From Clostridium sp. Ade.TY (GTDB lineage Bacteria; Bacillota; Clostridia; Clostridiales; Clostridiaceae): a stretch of DNA of 64,000 bases. Both the position numbers and the translations under genes were made by a program. The stretch's first letter is position 1, and the number at the start of each line of letters is the position of its first letter. The notes under the pieces were generated by a model that saw only the letters and a list, made by a program, of their open reading frames with translations, was not told where the DNA came from and searched no databases. Shown piece by piece: positions 55,411-63,851 of the stretch. The stretch lies in NCBI RefSeq assembly GCF_000498355.1, contig NZ_AVSV01000022.1:223688-287687 (forward strand). Reading direction: 5' to 3'.

Positions 55411-56565
55411 ATGAATAAAAAAAATAAAATAATAGCTACAATTCTTATATATTTAGTAATGGTAATAGCAGCAATAGCAGAGGGTCTAATAAATATTTTT
55501 ACTGTTCCAATAAAAATAGAATTTAGTATAACAGATACTAATTTATCAGTTATGTTTATGTTTGGAACATTAGCTTACTTAATATGTAATTATATAGGTG
55601 GGGCCTTATGTGAAAAAATAGGTCAAAAAAAGCTTATATTGATAGGATTAATAGGGGCAATACTTACAAATTTAATTCAAGCATGGTCTCCCAATTTTAT
55701 AATATTCACAATTGCATTTGCACTCATACAAGCTTTTTTAGGTCTAATGTCAATAGCAACTAACACTGTAATCCCAGTATTATGGATAACAGGACAAGCT
55801 ATAGCAATGAATTTAACACATTTTGCTTATGGAGTAGGTCTTTCAGCATCACAAAAATTATCAGGTATGTTAATGGTTGATGGTTTTTCTTGGAGAACAA
55901 TATATATTGGGTCAGCTATATTAACTTTAATAGTTTTTATAATATTTATTTTTATAAAACTTCCAATATATAAGCAGGAAAAAGAAGAAAAATTACCAAT
56001 TACTATAATATTGAAAGATAAGTTAGTTTGGTTTTTCTTTATAGGTCTTGGATTTTACATATTAGCAGAACAGGGAACAGGAAGGTGGCTTCCAACATTT
56101 ATAGAAAGTAGTTATAAAAATATAAATGAATCCAATATAGCATCGTATGTTTCAATTTTCTTTTTATTATTAACTATAGGTAGGCTTGTAGGTGGATTTA
56201 TAGTTGAGAAGATAGGAGCTATGAGAACAGTGAAATTATTTTCTTTTATTGGAGGTGTTATATTTATTGTAGGATTAATATTGGGAGAAAAAGGATTATA
56301 TATTGTATCAATTGCAGGATTTTTCTTTTCAATAATGTTTCCAACGGTCGTAGTAATAGTTAGTAATACTTTTAAAAGGAGTACAGCTTATATTACTGGT
56401 ATAATAATAGCTTTAGCAAGCGTAGTAAATATGCTTGTTAATTTATTACTAGGAGTAGTATCTGATTTAATTGGAATAAAATATGCAATATTTATAGTTC
56501 CAATATCAATATTTATTACATTTATATTTTTATGCTTAGCTAGTAAAACAATAAAAGAAAGATAA
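55411..56565 (+). CDS. MFS transporter
   Basis: 384 residues with about 12 transmembrane helices in two halves. The loop GGALCEKIGQKKLI between helices 2 and 3 and GRLVGGFIVEKIGAMR in the second half are major-facilitator signatures. Charged residues in the helices are few (Glu24, Glu in ILAEQGTGRWLP), and the WLP motif resembles the TsgA/FucP side of the family. Substrate unknown. SD GAAGGAGAAA. It lies between purB and cobT but is cut off from cobT by a terminator. Confidence 0.85.
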   Translation: MNKKNKIIATILIYLVMVIAAIAEGLINIFTVPIKIEFSITDTNLSVMFMFGTLAYLICNYIGGALCEKIGQKKLILIGLIGAILTNLIQAWSPNFIIFTIAFALIQAFLGLMSIATNTVIPVLWITGQAIAMNLTHFAYGVGLSASQKLSGMLMVDGFSWRTIYIGSAILTLIVFIIFIFIKLPIYKQEKEEKLPITIILKDKLVWFFFIGLGFYILAEQGTGRWLPTFIESSYKNINESNIASYVSIFFLLLTIGRLVGGFIVEKIGAMRTVKLFSFIGGVIFIVGLILGEKGLYIVSIAGFFFSIMFPTVVVIVSNTFKRSTAYITGIIIALASVVNMLVNLLLGVVSDLIGIKYAIFIVPISIFITFIFLCLASKTIKER

Positions 56566-56572
56566 AATATAA

Positions 56573-56605
56573 AGCTGAATATATTTATATATTCAGCTGA
56601 TTTTA
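56573..56605 (+). terminator. Terminator between MFS gene and cobT
   Basis: AGCTGAATATA (56573-56583), loop TTTA, TATATTCAGCT (56588-56598), then GATTTTATT. The cobT SD follows at once (AAAGGAG), so some read-through is likely. Confidence 0.7.
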
Positions 56606-56622
56606 TTAAAGGAGATAAAATA

Positions 56623-57723
56623 ATGAATTTAAACGAAAATGATTTTTGGAATATTTTAAGTAATATAAGTCAAATAAATGAAAAAACTAAAAATAAAGCT
56701 AAAGAAAGATTAGATTCTTTAGCAAAACCATTAGGAAGTTTAGGAAAGTTAGAAGATATAGGAATAAAAATATCTGGAATAACTGGAAATATACAAAATA
56801 ACTTTACGAAAAAGTGTGTATTAATTTTTTGTGCTGATAATGGTGTGTTTGAGGAAGGCATTGCAAGTACTCCACAATATGTAACTGTGGCACAAACAAT
56901 AAATTTTACAAAGGGATTATCAGGAGTTGGAGTTATAGCAAGGCAAAATGGAAGTGATATACTTGTCGTTGATGTAGGAATAAATAGTGATATAAAAATA
57001 AATGGTGTTATAGATAGAAAGATAAGAAAAGGTACAAGTAATATAGCAAAAGGACCTGCAATGAACAGAGAAGAATGTATTTGTGCACTTTTAACAGGAA
57101 TAGAAACAGTAAAAACGGCAGTGGATAATGGATATGAAATTATTGGAATAGGTGAAATGGGAATTGCTAATACAACAACAAGCAGTTCAATTTTAATATC
57201 TCTTAAAGAATGTGATTTTGATTTAGCTATAGGGAAAGGAGCAGGTCTTACAGAAAATGCATTTAAAAAGAAAAAGGAGGTTATAAAGAAGGCATTAGAT
57301 ATTAATAAGCCAAATGGATTAGATCCTATTGATGTGTTACAAAAGGTTGGAGGATTTGATATTGCAGCAATGACAGGAGCATTTATAGGAGCAGCTTATT
57401 ATAAAATACCTGTAGTAATTGATGGATTTATATCAGCAGTTGCAGCACTTACGGCAGTTAGATTAAATAAGAATATAAAAGAATATATATTTCCATCTCA
57501 TATAAGTAGAGAAATAGGATATAGTCAAGTTATAGATGAATTAGAATTAGAGCCTATGATTAATTTGGATATGAGACTTGGTGAGGGTAGTGGCTGTCCA
57601 ATAGCATTTACAATAATAGATACAGCGAATGCTATTATTAGTAATATGGCTACATTTGAAGAGTCAGGGATAGATTGTGAATATTTAGAATCAATAAGAG
57701 AAGAGAAATGTTATAGGATATAA
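56623..57723 (+). CDS. cobT: Nicotinate-nucleotide-dimethylbenzimidazole phosphoribosyltransferase
   Basis: 366 residues. KERLDSLAKPLGSLGKLEDI and IFCADNGVFEEGIASTPQYV at the N-terminus, and MRLGEGSGCPIAF with the catalytic Glu near the C-terminus, are CobT motifs. It activates the lower-ligand base to its ribotide for cobalamin. It heads the cob cluster; only 57 bp separate it from the MFS gene, too little for a cobalamin riboswitch. Confidence 0.95.
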   Translation: MNLNENDFWNILSNISQINEKTKNKAKERLDSLAKPLGSLGKLEDIGIKISGITGNIQNNFTKKCVLIFCADNGVFEEGIASTPQYVTVAQTINFTKGLSGVGVIARQNGSDILVVDVGINSDIKINGVIDRKIRKGTSNIAKGPAMNREECICALLTGIETVKTAVDNGYEIIGIGEMGIANTTTSSSILISLKECDFDLAIGKGAGLTENAFKKKKEVIKKALDINKPNGLDPIDVLQKVGGFDIAAMTGAFIGAAYYKIPVVIDGFISAVAALTAVRLNKNIKEYIFPSHISREIGYSQVIDELELEPMINLDMRLGEGSGCPIAFTIIDTANAIISNMATFEESGIDCEYLESIREEKCYRI

Positions 57724-57749
57724 TTATTTACTATTAAGGAGATAAAGAT

Positions 57750-58313
57750 ATGAAAATTATCGTTATTGGAGGAACAAGAAGTGGAAAATCTTTCATGGCA
57801 GAGGAATTAAGTAAAATATTAAATGGAAAGAAAAGTGATATTTTATATTTAGCTACAATGCAGCCTTTTTGTATTGAAGATAAAGAAAGAATAAATAGTC
57901 ATATAGAAAGAAGAAAAGAGTGCAATTTTAAAACTTTAGAAGTTTTTAGTGATATTTCTAGTATAAAAAATAAAATAAAATTATCTGATACTATATTGCT
58001 AGATAGTGTTACAACATTATTAAATAATGAAATGTTTAAAGATAAAGTAATTGAAAAAAATATTTCTAAAAGAATATCTAAAGAAATATTAGAAATAAGT
58101 AGATTGTGTAAAAATATTATAATAGTTAGTGATTATATATTTAGTGATTCAATAATATATGATGATTTAGTAGTTAATTATTCTAGAGAGCTTGCTTATA
58201 TAAATAGAGGCATAGTTAAAGATTTCGATATAGTTATAGAATGTATAAATAATAATTATATAATTCATAAAGGAAAAGCTGAAGGAGAGAATTTAATAAA
58301 TGAAATATATTAG
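57750..58313 (+). CDS. cobU: Adenosylcobinamide kinase/guanylyltransferase
   Basis: 187 residues. Walker A GGTRSGKS (7-14), AEELSK, and HIERRKECNFKTLE with the guanylylated-His region are CobU features. It phosphorylates adenosylcobinamide and adds GMP. SD AAGGAGAT. It overlaps cobS by 14 bases. Confidence 0.93.
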   Translation: MKIIVIGGTRSGKSFMAEELSKILNGKKSDILYLATMQPFCIEDKERINSHIERRKECNFKTLEVFSDISSIKNKIKLSDTILLDSVTTLLNNEMFKDKVIEKNISKRISKEILEISRLCKNIIIVSDYIFSDSIIYDDLVVNYSRELAYINRGIVKDFDIVIECINNNYIIHKGKAEGENLINEIY

Positions 58314-59052
58314 AAGTTTTTTTATGGCATTATCAATGTTTTCTGTAATTCCTGCACCTAAATATAAATGGGAAGATAAAAATGTAAGACATATATTAAA
58401 ATTTTATCCCTTTATAGGTGTTATAATAGGATTGATTTGGTATCTTATTTATATTATATTAAATAAATTTAATATAAATTATATGGTAGAATCAGCAATA
58501 CTTATTGCATTTCCTATATATATAACTGGAATGCTTCACTTAGATGGATTTATGGATGTTAGTGATGCTATTTTATCAAGGCGAGATAGAGAAACAAAAA
58601 TTAAGATTTTAAAAGATTCTTGCACTGGTGCATTTTCTGTAATAAGTTTAGTAATTTTAATAATGTTTGAATATGCAGCTATGAATTCAATTTTATTTGA
58701 GAAAAAAAATATTATATTTATTATATTTATTCCTATAATATCAAGATGTTTTTCTGCTTTTATGATACTCATAAATAAGGATCTTAAAGAAAGCACATTA
58801 TCTAAATTTTTTAAAGAAAATACAAATAAGTTTGATAGAATATTTCAAATTATAATTATGTTAGCATTAATAATTGTTTTATATTTATTATTGGGAATAA
58901 AATATGATTTTATTTTAATAGCTATGTGTATATGTATGTTTTATAAAACTTATAAAAATGTGAAAGATTTAGATGGAATAAATGGAGATATTGCTGGATA
59001 TTGTCTTGTAACTGGCGAATTAGTTGGATTAATTTTATTAGCAATATTTTAG
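58300..59052 (+). CDS. cobS: Adenosylcobinamide-GDP ribazoletransferase (cobalamin synthase)
   Basis: 250 residues, about seven transmembrane helices. The family motif GMLHLDGFMDVSDAILSRRD carries the Asp residues for catalysis, and LDGINGDIAGYCLVTGELVG is at the C-terminus. It joins GDP-cobinamide with alpha-ribazole phosphate at the membrane. Translation is coupled to cobU by overlap. Confidence 0.95.
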   Translation: MKYIRSFFMALSMFSVIPAPKYKWEDKNVRHILKFYPFIGVIIGLIWYLIYIILNKFNINYMVESAILIAFPIYITGMLHLDGFMDVSDAILSRRDRETKIKILKDSCTGAFSVISLVILIMFEYAAMNSILFEKKNIIFIIFIPIISRCFSAFMILINKDLKESTLSKFFKENTNKFDRIFQIIIMLALIIVLYLLLGIKYDFILIAMCICMFYKTYKNVKDLDGINGDIAGYCLVTGELVGLILLAIF

Positions 59053-59064
59053 GAGGAGAAGTAT

Positions 59065-59442
59065 ATGTTGATTTTGGGCGGGGCTTTTAATGGAAAGCTT
59101 AATTATATAAAAGAAAAGTATGGACTGGATAATAATGATATTTATTACTGTAATTCAGATAAGCTAGAGTTAGATAAAAAAGTTATTTCAGGATTTCATA
59201 TATTTGTTAGAGAAATGCTTTTAAATAATAAAGATATAATTAAATATGTAGAAGAAAATAAATGTATACTAAAAGAAAAAATTATAATATCAGATGATAT
59301 TAATTCAGGAATTATTCCTATAGAGAAAGTTGATAGAATATGGAGAGATACTAATGGAAAAGTTCTTCAAATATTATCAAGTGAAAATAAGAAAGTTATA
59401 AGAATATTTTTTGGGTTAGAGATGGTGCTTAAAAATGAATAA
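59065..59442 (+). CDS. Short CobU-like protein with atypical P-loop
   Basis: 125 residues. ILGGAFNGKLNYIKEKYGLD is a P-loop-like start lacking the Ser/Thr of GKS/T; HIFVREMLLNNKD, KIIISDDINSGIIPIEKVDR and WRDTNGKVLQILSSENKK correspond to the C-terminal half of CobU, including the R-W-R-D region. The middle, with the guanylylated His, is missing compared with the 187-residue CobU two genes upstream. It may be a regulatory or kinase-only paralogue. It overlaps cobC by 8 bases. Confidence 0.75.
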   Translation: MLILGGAFNGKLNYIKEKYGLDNNDIYYCNSDKLELDKKVISGFHIFVREMLLNNKDIIKYVEENKCILKEKIIISDDINSGIIPIEKVDRIWRDTNGKVLQILSSENKKVIRIFFGLEMVLKNE

Positions 59443-60046
59443 TTTAGAATTGTATCTTATAAGACATGGCAAAACAGATGGTAATGAGAAGAAATTGTAT
59501 TGTGGGAAAACTGATTTAGAATTATCTAAAAATGGAATAGAAACCCTATATAAATATAAAGAAGAGTATGATTATATAAAGAAAATAATCAAATTTGATG
59601 GATACTATACAACCGGTTTAAAAAGGACTAATGAAACAATGAGTATACTTTTTAATAGTAATTATGATATTGAAGAAGGATTTATGGAATATAATTTTGG
59701 AACTTTTGAAATGAAAGGCTATAATGAGCTAAAAAAAGATAAAAATTATATTTCATGGATAACAGATGAAATTGGTGATTTTATAGTACCAAGTGGTGAA
59801 AGTAAAAATCAATATAGAAATAGAATAAAAAAAACTTTTAAAGGATTTATAAATAAATTAGTATTAGAAAATAAAAATAAAATTATATTGGTATGCCATG
59901 GTGGAACAATAGGAACAATTTTAGAATTATTTTATAATAATTCTAAAAATTTTTATGAATGGCAACCAGAATGTGGACGAGGTTATGTGTTAAGTATTCA
60001 AATTGATGAAAAAGGGTTTAAAGTAATAGGTGTAAAAGATATATAA
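59435..60046 (+). CDS. cobC: Histidine phosphatase, alpha-ribazole phosphatase (CobC-like)
   Basis: 203 residues of the histidine-phosphatase fold. YLIRHGKTDGNEKKLYCGKT carries the RHG phospho-His motif; YTTGLKRTNETM and LVCHGGTIGTI (second His) complete the active site. Context in the cob cluster indicates removal of the 5'-phosphate from alpha-ribazole phosphate or cobalamin phosphate; without context it would be a generic phosphatase. Confidence 0.85.
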   Translation: MNNLELYLIRHGKTDGNEKKLYCGKTDLELSKNGIETLYKYKEEYDYIKKIIKFDGYYTTGLKRTNETMSILFNSNYDIEEGFMEYNFGTFEMKGYNELKKDKNYISWITDEIGDFIVPSGESKNQYRNRIKKTFKGFINKLVLENKNKIILVCHGGTIGTILELFYNNSKNFYEWQPECGRGYVLSIQIDEKGFKVIGVKDI

Positions 60047-60080
60047 TTATATATCTTTAATAAATAAATTTTTATAAACT

Positions 60081-60109
60081 TTTACTACTTTAAAGTTACA
60101 TGGTAAAAT
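60081..60109 (+). promoter_or_regulatory. Internal promoter before the DUF71 gene
   Basis: TTTACT (60081-60086), 17-bp spacer, TAAAAT (60104-60109), with TGG as extended -10. It would transcribe the DUF71 gene and cobQ separately from cobT-cobC. Confidence 0.5.
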
Positions 60110-60149
60110 AATTTATGGAATAATAGAAATAAAGGAGAAATATTTTAAT

Positions 60150-60797
60150 ATGAATTTTGTATTATCATATAGTTGTGGAAAAGATAGCACACTAGCATTA
60201 TATAGATTAATTAAAGAAGGACATACACCGGTAGGGTTAATAGTTACAGTTAATAAAAATGAAGATGAATCTTGGTTTCATAGAATACCAAATGAAATTT
60301 TAGAAGAGGTTTCAAATTCATTAGAAATTCCTTTGATAAAAGTAGAGTGCATTGGAGATAATTATGAAAGCGAATTTGAAAGGGCTTTAGAAAAGTCAAA
60401 AGAATTAGGAGCAACCTCATGTGTTTTTGGTGATATAGATATAGAAGTACATAAAAAGTGGTGTACTGATAGATGTGATAATATAGGTATAGATTATGTA
60501 TTTCCTCTTTGGAATGAAGATAGGGAACAATTGACTAATGAATTTATAGATAATGGTTTTAAAGCTATTATAAAATGTTGTAATAATAAAGAATTAGATA
60601 GTACATTTTTAGGAAAAGTTTTAACAAAGGAGCTTGTTTCTAAAATAAAAGACAGAGGTGCTGATCCATGTGGTGAGAATGGAGAATATCATACTTTTGT
60701 ATGTAATGGACCTATTTTTAAAAAGTCAGTGGAATTTAAAGTATTAGATAAAATTGTAGGAGAAAATTATAACCATATTTTAATTAGTAAGGAGTAG
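60150..60797 (+). CDS. DUF71 (COG2102) ATP-pyrophosphatase, B12-salvage type
   Basis: 215 residues of the adenine-nucleotide alpha hydrolase/PP-loop type: SYSCGKDSTLALYRL (SxGKDS motif, residues 8 to 13), SCVFGDIDIEVHKKWC, DPCGENGEYHTFV. Eukaryotic and archaeal relatives are diphthine-ammonia ligases, but bacteria lack diphthamide. Comparative genomics has predicted a B12-salvage role for a bacterial DUF71 subgroup, and its place among cobC and cobQ supports that. The reaction, possibly an amidation or aminopropanol step, is not known. Confidence 0.82.
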   Translation: MNFVLSYSCGKDSTLALYRLIKEGHTPVGLIVTVNKNEDESWFHRIPNEILEEVSNSLEIPLIKVECIGDNYESEFERALEKSKELGATSCVFGDIDIEVHKKWCTDRCDNIGIDYVFPLWNEDREQLTNEFIDNGFKAIIKCCNNKELDSTFLGKVLTKELVSKIKDRGADPCGENGEYHTFVCNGPIFKKSVEFKVLDKIVGENYNHILISKE

Positions 60798-60816
60798 GGG
60801 AAGGAGATATATAGTT

Positions 60817-62361
60817 TTGAAAAGAAATTTAATGTTTTTAGGAACAGAGTCTGGTGTTGGTAAGACAACTATTTCAATAGCATTATGTAGATATTTAAAA
60901 AAACAAAAATATAATATAGTTCCATTTAAAAGTATAAGTATATGTACAGAAGCTAAAAAAAATATTTCAGGAGAATATATATCATTAGAGCAATTTATGC
61001 AAGCAGAGGCGTGTGAGATAGAACCTAAAGGGGTATTAAATCCTGTATGTATAAAAGAGGATAGTAATAAGATATTTATAAATGGAAAGTTTTATAGAAA
61101 TAAGGAAAATTTTAAGTCTGATGAATTAATAGAGGATTTTAAAAGTTTTATAAAGGAAGATTTTGAAAAAGTATGTGAGGAATATGAATATAGAATAATA
61201 GAAGGAAATGGAGCACTATCACAAAATGAATATGAATATAATTTTATATCTAATAATTTCACCTCAGAATTAACAGAATCAGATATTATTTTAGTATCTG
61301 ATAATGAAAGAGGTGGAGCAATTCCTTCATTATACGGTACTTTAATGTTAATTGATGAAAATATAAAAGGTAAAATAAAAGGAATTATAATAAATAAAAA
61401 TAAAGATACTACTGATTCATTAAAAAATCAAATAAGAGACTTTGAAAAATATTCTAATATACCTATTTTAGGTGTTATACCATATAAAAATATAGAATTA
61501 GATAAAGAAAAAACTGTTATTAAAAAAATAAGAAGTACTAAAAGAAGTGGACTTAATATAGCAATAGTTAAATTAGATAACATATCTAATTTAACAGATT
61601 TTTATCCGTTGGAACTAGAAAAGAATATAAATATTAGATATGTCAGTTCAGAAAGCGAGATAGAAGGAGCTAATCTAATTATAATACCAGGAAGTAAAAG
61701 TCCAATAAATGACTTAAATAAATTAAAAGAAAGTGGAATGTATAATAAAATAATTGATTTACATAAAAAAGGTGCTACTGTAATGGGAATATGCAGTGGG
61801 TTCCAAATGTTAGGTAAAAATTTAATTTCAACAGAAGATAATTTAGTAATAGAAGGTTTTGATATGATACCATTTAATACTAAGTTTTCATTAAATAAAA
61901 AAACTGCTATAGCAAAAGGTATTGTTTGTTCAATGGATAATAAATTAAAACCTTTATCAAATATAAGAATATATGGATATGAAATTCAAAATGGCTATAG
62001 TGAAATGTTAGATGGTGGAGAAGTTTTTATTATAGATAAAAATAATAATATAGTAGGATTATCTAATGAAAGTGGAGACGTTTTTGGGACATATATCCAT
62101 GGTATATTTGAAATTGAAGCATTTAGGAAAAATCTTATAAATAGCCTTAAGGAAAAATATGATGTAATAATAGAAAATAGTATTGAAGAAAAAGAAAAAT
62201 ATAAAATGTATAGATTAAAACAATATGATACTTTAACTGAATTAATTGAAAATAATATTGATTTAGATAAAGTAAAAGTTTTTTTTAGTAAAGAGTCAGA
62301 AGAGATTGAAAATAAGGATATAGAATTAGAAATCACAAAAGATAAAGAGGAAGTAAGATAA
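60817..62361 (+). CDS. cobQ: Cobyric acid synthase
   Basis: 514 residues from TTG 60817 after GGGAAGGAGAT. N-terminal ATPase domain with LGTESGVGKTTISIAL and EGNGALSQ; C-terminal glutamine-amidotransferase domain with the nucleophile Cys326 in GICSGFQMLG and His428 in YIHGIFE. It amidates four carboxyls of adenosylcobyrinate diamide. Its presence implies the strain can use cobyrinate-level intermediates, although the early corrin genes are not in this window. Confidence 0.95.
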   Translation: MKRNLMFLGTESGVGKTTISIALCRYLKKQKYNIVPFKSISICTEAKKNISGEYISLEQFMQAEACEIEPKGVLNPVCIKEDSNKIFINGKFYRNKENFKSDELIEDFKSFIKEDFEKVCEEYEYRIIEGNGALSQNEYEYNFISNNFTSELTESDIILVSDNERGGAIPSLYGTLMLIDENIKGKIKGIIINKNKDTTDSLKNQIRDFEKYSNIPILGVIPYKNIELDKEKTVIKKIRSTKRSGLNIAIVKLDNISNLTDFYPLELEKNINIRYVSSESEIEGANLIIIPGSKSPINDLNKLKESGMYNKIIDLHKKGATVMGICSGFQMLGKNLISTEDNLVIEGFDMIPFNTKFSLNKKTAIAKGIVCSMDNKLKPLSNIRIYGYEIQNGYSEMLDGGEVFIIDKNNNIVGLSNESGDVFGTYIHGIFEIEAFRKNLINSLKEKYDVIIENSIEEKEKYKMYRLKQYDTLTELIENNIDLDKVKVFFSKESEEIENKDIELEITKDKEEVR

Positions 62362-62669
62362 TGAATTATATATTAAATATTTTATATATAGCTATAATTT
62401 TTTATTTATTAGATCCTATTTGGAGAAATAGTAAAGCTTTTAAAAAAATTTCAGCTATAAAATTTTTAAATAAAAAGCTAATAAAAGTATTTTTAATATT
62501 TTTATCAATAATAATAATTTTTATATGTATATATGTGAATAATATTTTTAATAATTATTTATTATATGGAAGTACTTTGGCATTAATAATAAAAGGTTTT
62601 AGTTTACTAATATTATATTTTGTAACATCATTAATTTTTTTAAAAGATACAAAAAAAGAAGCAATATAA
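62361..62669 (+). CDS. Small membrane protein of the cob cluster
   Basis: 102 residues, three predicted transmembrane helices (about 4 to 18, 42 to 64, 72 to 94). Basic loops (NSKAFKKISAIKFLNKKLIK). No recognised family. ATG overlaps the cobQ stop (TAATG), so it is translated with cobQ, and it ends in the cluster terminator. It may assist corrinoid transport or CobS at the membrane; that is only context. Confidence 0.7.
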   Translation: MNYILNILYIAIIFYLLDPIWRNSKAFKKISAIKFLNKKLIKVFLIFLSIIIIFICIYVNNIFNNYLLYGSTLALIIKGFSLLILYFVTSLIFLKDTKKEAI

Positions 62670-62690
62670 ATGTTGCTTCTTTTTTATTTA
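62652..62690. terminator. Terminator of the cob cluster (and probably ilvE)
   Basis: AAAAAAGAAGCAA (62652-62664) pairs with TTGCTTCTTTTTT (62673-62685). It overlaps the last codons of the membrane-protein gene and is bidirectional, lying 100 bp past the ilvE stop. Confidence 0.88.
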
Positions 62691-62783
62691 TAAATCATAC
62701 ATTCTTAAAAGATTTCCTCGTAAATGATTATTATATAAATAAAAATAGACAATACTAAAATAATATTGCCTAAATTTATAATG

Positions 62784-63809
62784 TTATTTTACTTTATATA
62801 TCCAATTATCATGAATTGGCTTAATATCACCAAATTGTATACCTGTTAAAGTATCATATAATTTTTGTGTTATTGGACCAACTTCAGTTTCACTATAAAA
62901 TACATGTAAATTATCTTTATAGTAAATACCACCAATTGGGGTTATTACAGCTGCTGTTCCGCATGCTCCAGCTTCTTTAAAAATATCAAGATTATCAATA
63001 AATACATCTTCTTCTGAAGTTTCCATATTAAAATAATCTTTAGCCAGTTCTAAAAGAGAGTATTTTGTTATGCTTGGGAGTATTGAAGGAGAAAGTGGTG
63101 TTATAAATTTATTATCTTTAGTAATTCCAAAGAAATTTGCTGATCCAACTTCTTCAATTTTTGTATGTGTTGCTGGATCTAAAAATATTGCATCAGCATA
63201 TCCAAGACTTTTAGCTTTTTTTTGTGCAATTAAACTTCCAGCATAGTTTCCACCAACTTTTTGAGCACCTGTACCATTTGGTGCAGCTCTATCATAATCA
63301 GATACCATAAAGTTTACTGGTTTCATTCCACCTTTAAAGTAAGGACCAACTGGTATACAAAATACGGAGAATATAAATTTATTTGCAGGTTTTAAACCTA
63401 TATTATCTCCAACACCTATTAGAAAAGGTCTTAAATATAATGTAGCTCCAGTTCCGTATGGAGGAACAAAATGTTCATTAGCTTTAACAACTTGTATGCA
63501 AGCATCAATAAACTTTTCTACAGGTATTTCAGGCATTAATAATCTTTTACAACTATTATTTAATCTTTCTGCATTTTTATCAGGTCTAAATAATTGTATA
63601 GCACCATTTTTAGTTCTATAAGCTTTTAATCCCTCAAAGCATTGTTGACCATAATGTAGAGCTGGTGCTCCTTCTTCAATTACTATTTTATTGTCTTCTA
63701 CTAATTTACCATTATCCCATTTACCATCTTCCCATATAGATATATATCTATAGTCTGTTTTAATGTATTCAAATCCTAAATTGTTCCAATCTATATTTAT
63801 TTTTTTCAT
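62784..63809 (-). CDS. ilvE: Branched-chain amino acid aminotransferase
   Basis: 341 residues, class IV PLP fold. The Schiff-base Lys lies in GAQKVGGNYAGS; ALHYGQQCFEGLKAYR, YLRPFLIGVG and CGTAAVITPIGG are family motifs. It interconverts branched-chain amino and keto acids. ATG 63807-63809 has no near SD; the only one (GGGAGG, 63851-63846) is 36 bases upstream, separated by a hairpin. Branched-chain genes are typical CodY targets, and codY is encoded in this window. Confidence 0.95.
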   Translation of the reverse strand: MKKINIDWNNLGFEYIKTDYRYISIWEDGKWDNGKLVEDNKIVIEEGAPALHYGQQCFEGLKAYRTKNGAIQLFRPDKNAERLNNSCKRLLMPEIPVEKFIDACIQVVKANEHFVPPYGTGATLYLRPFLIGVGDNIGLKPANKFIFSVFCIPVGPYFKGGMKPVNFMVSDYDRAAPNGTGAQKVGGNYAGSLIAQKKAKSLGYADAIFLDPATHTKIEEVGSANFFGITKDNKFITPLSPSILPSITKYSLLELAKDYFNMETSEEDVFIDNLDIFKEAGACGTAAVITPIGGIYYKDNLHVFYSETEVGPITQKLYDTLTGIQFGDIKPIHDNWIYKVK

Positions 63810-63818
63810 AACAGTTAC

Positions 63819-63851
63819 TATTTTAAGCTTAACTTAAAATAATTTCCTCCC
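63819..63851 (-). promoter_or_regulatory. ilvE SD-hairpin-AUG leader element
   Basis: TATTTTAAG/CTTAAAATA arms (63819-63827/63833-63841) form 9 bp between the SD (63846-63851) and ATG 63809. Folding shortens the SD-AUG distance to about 13 bases. A promoter TTGACA-17-TAATTA (63898-63870, minus strand) lies just upstream. Confidence 0.5.
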
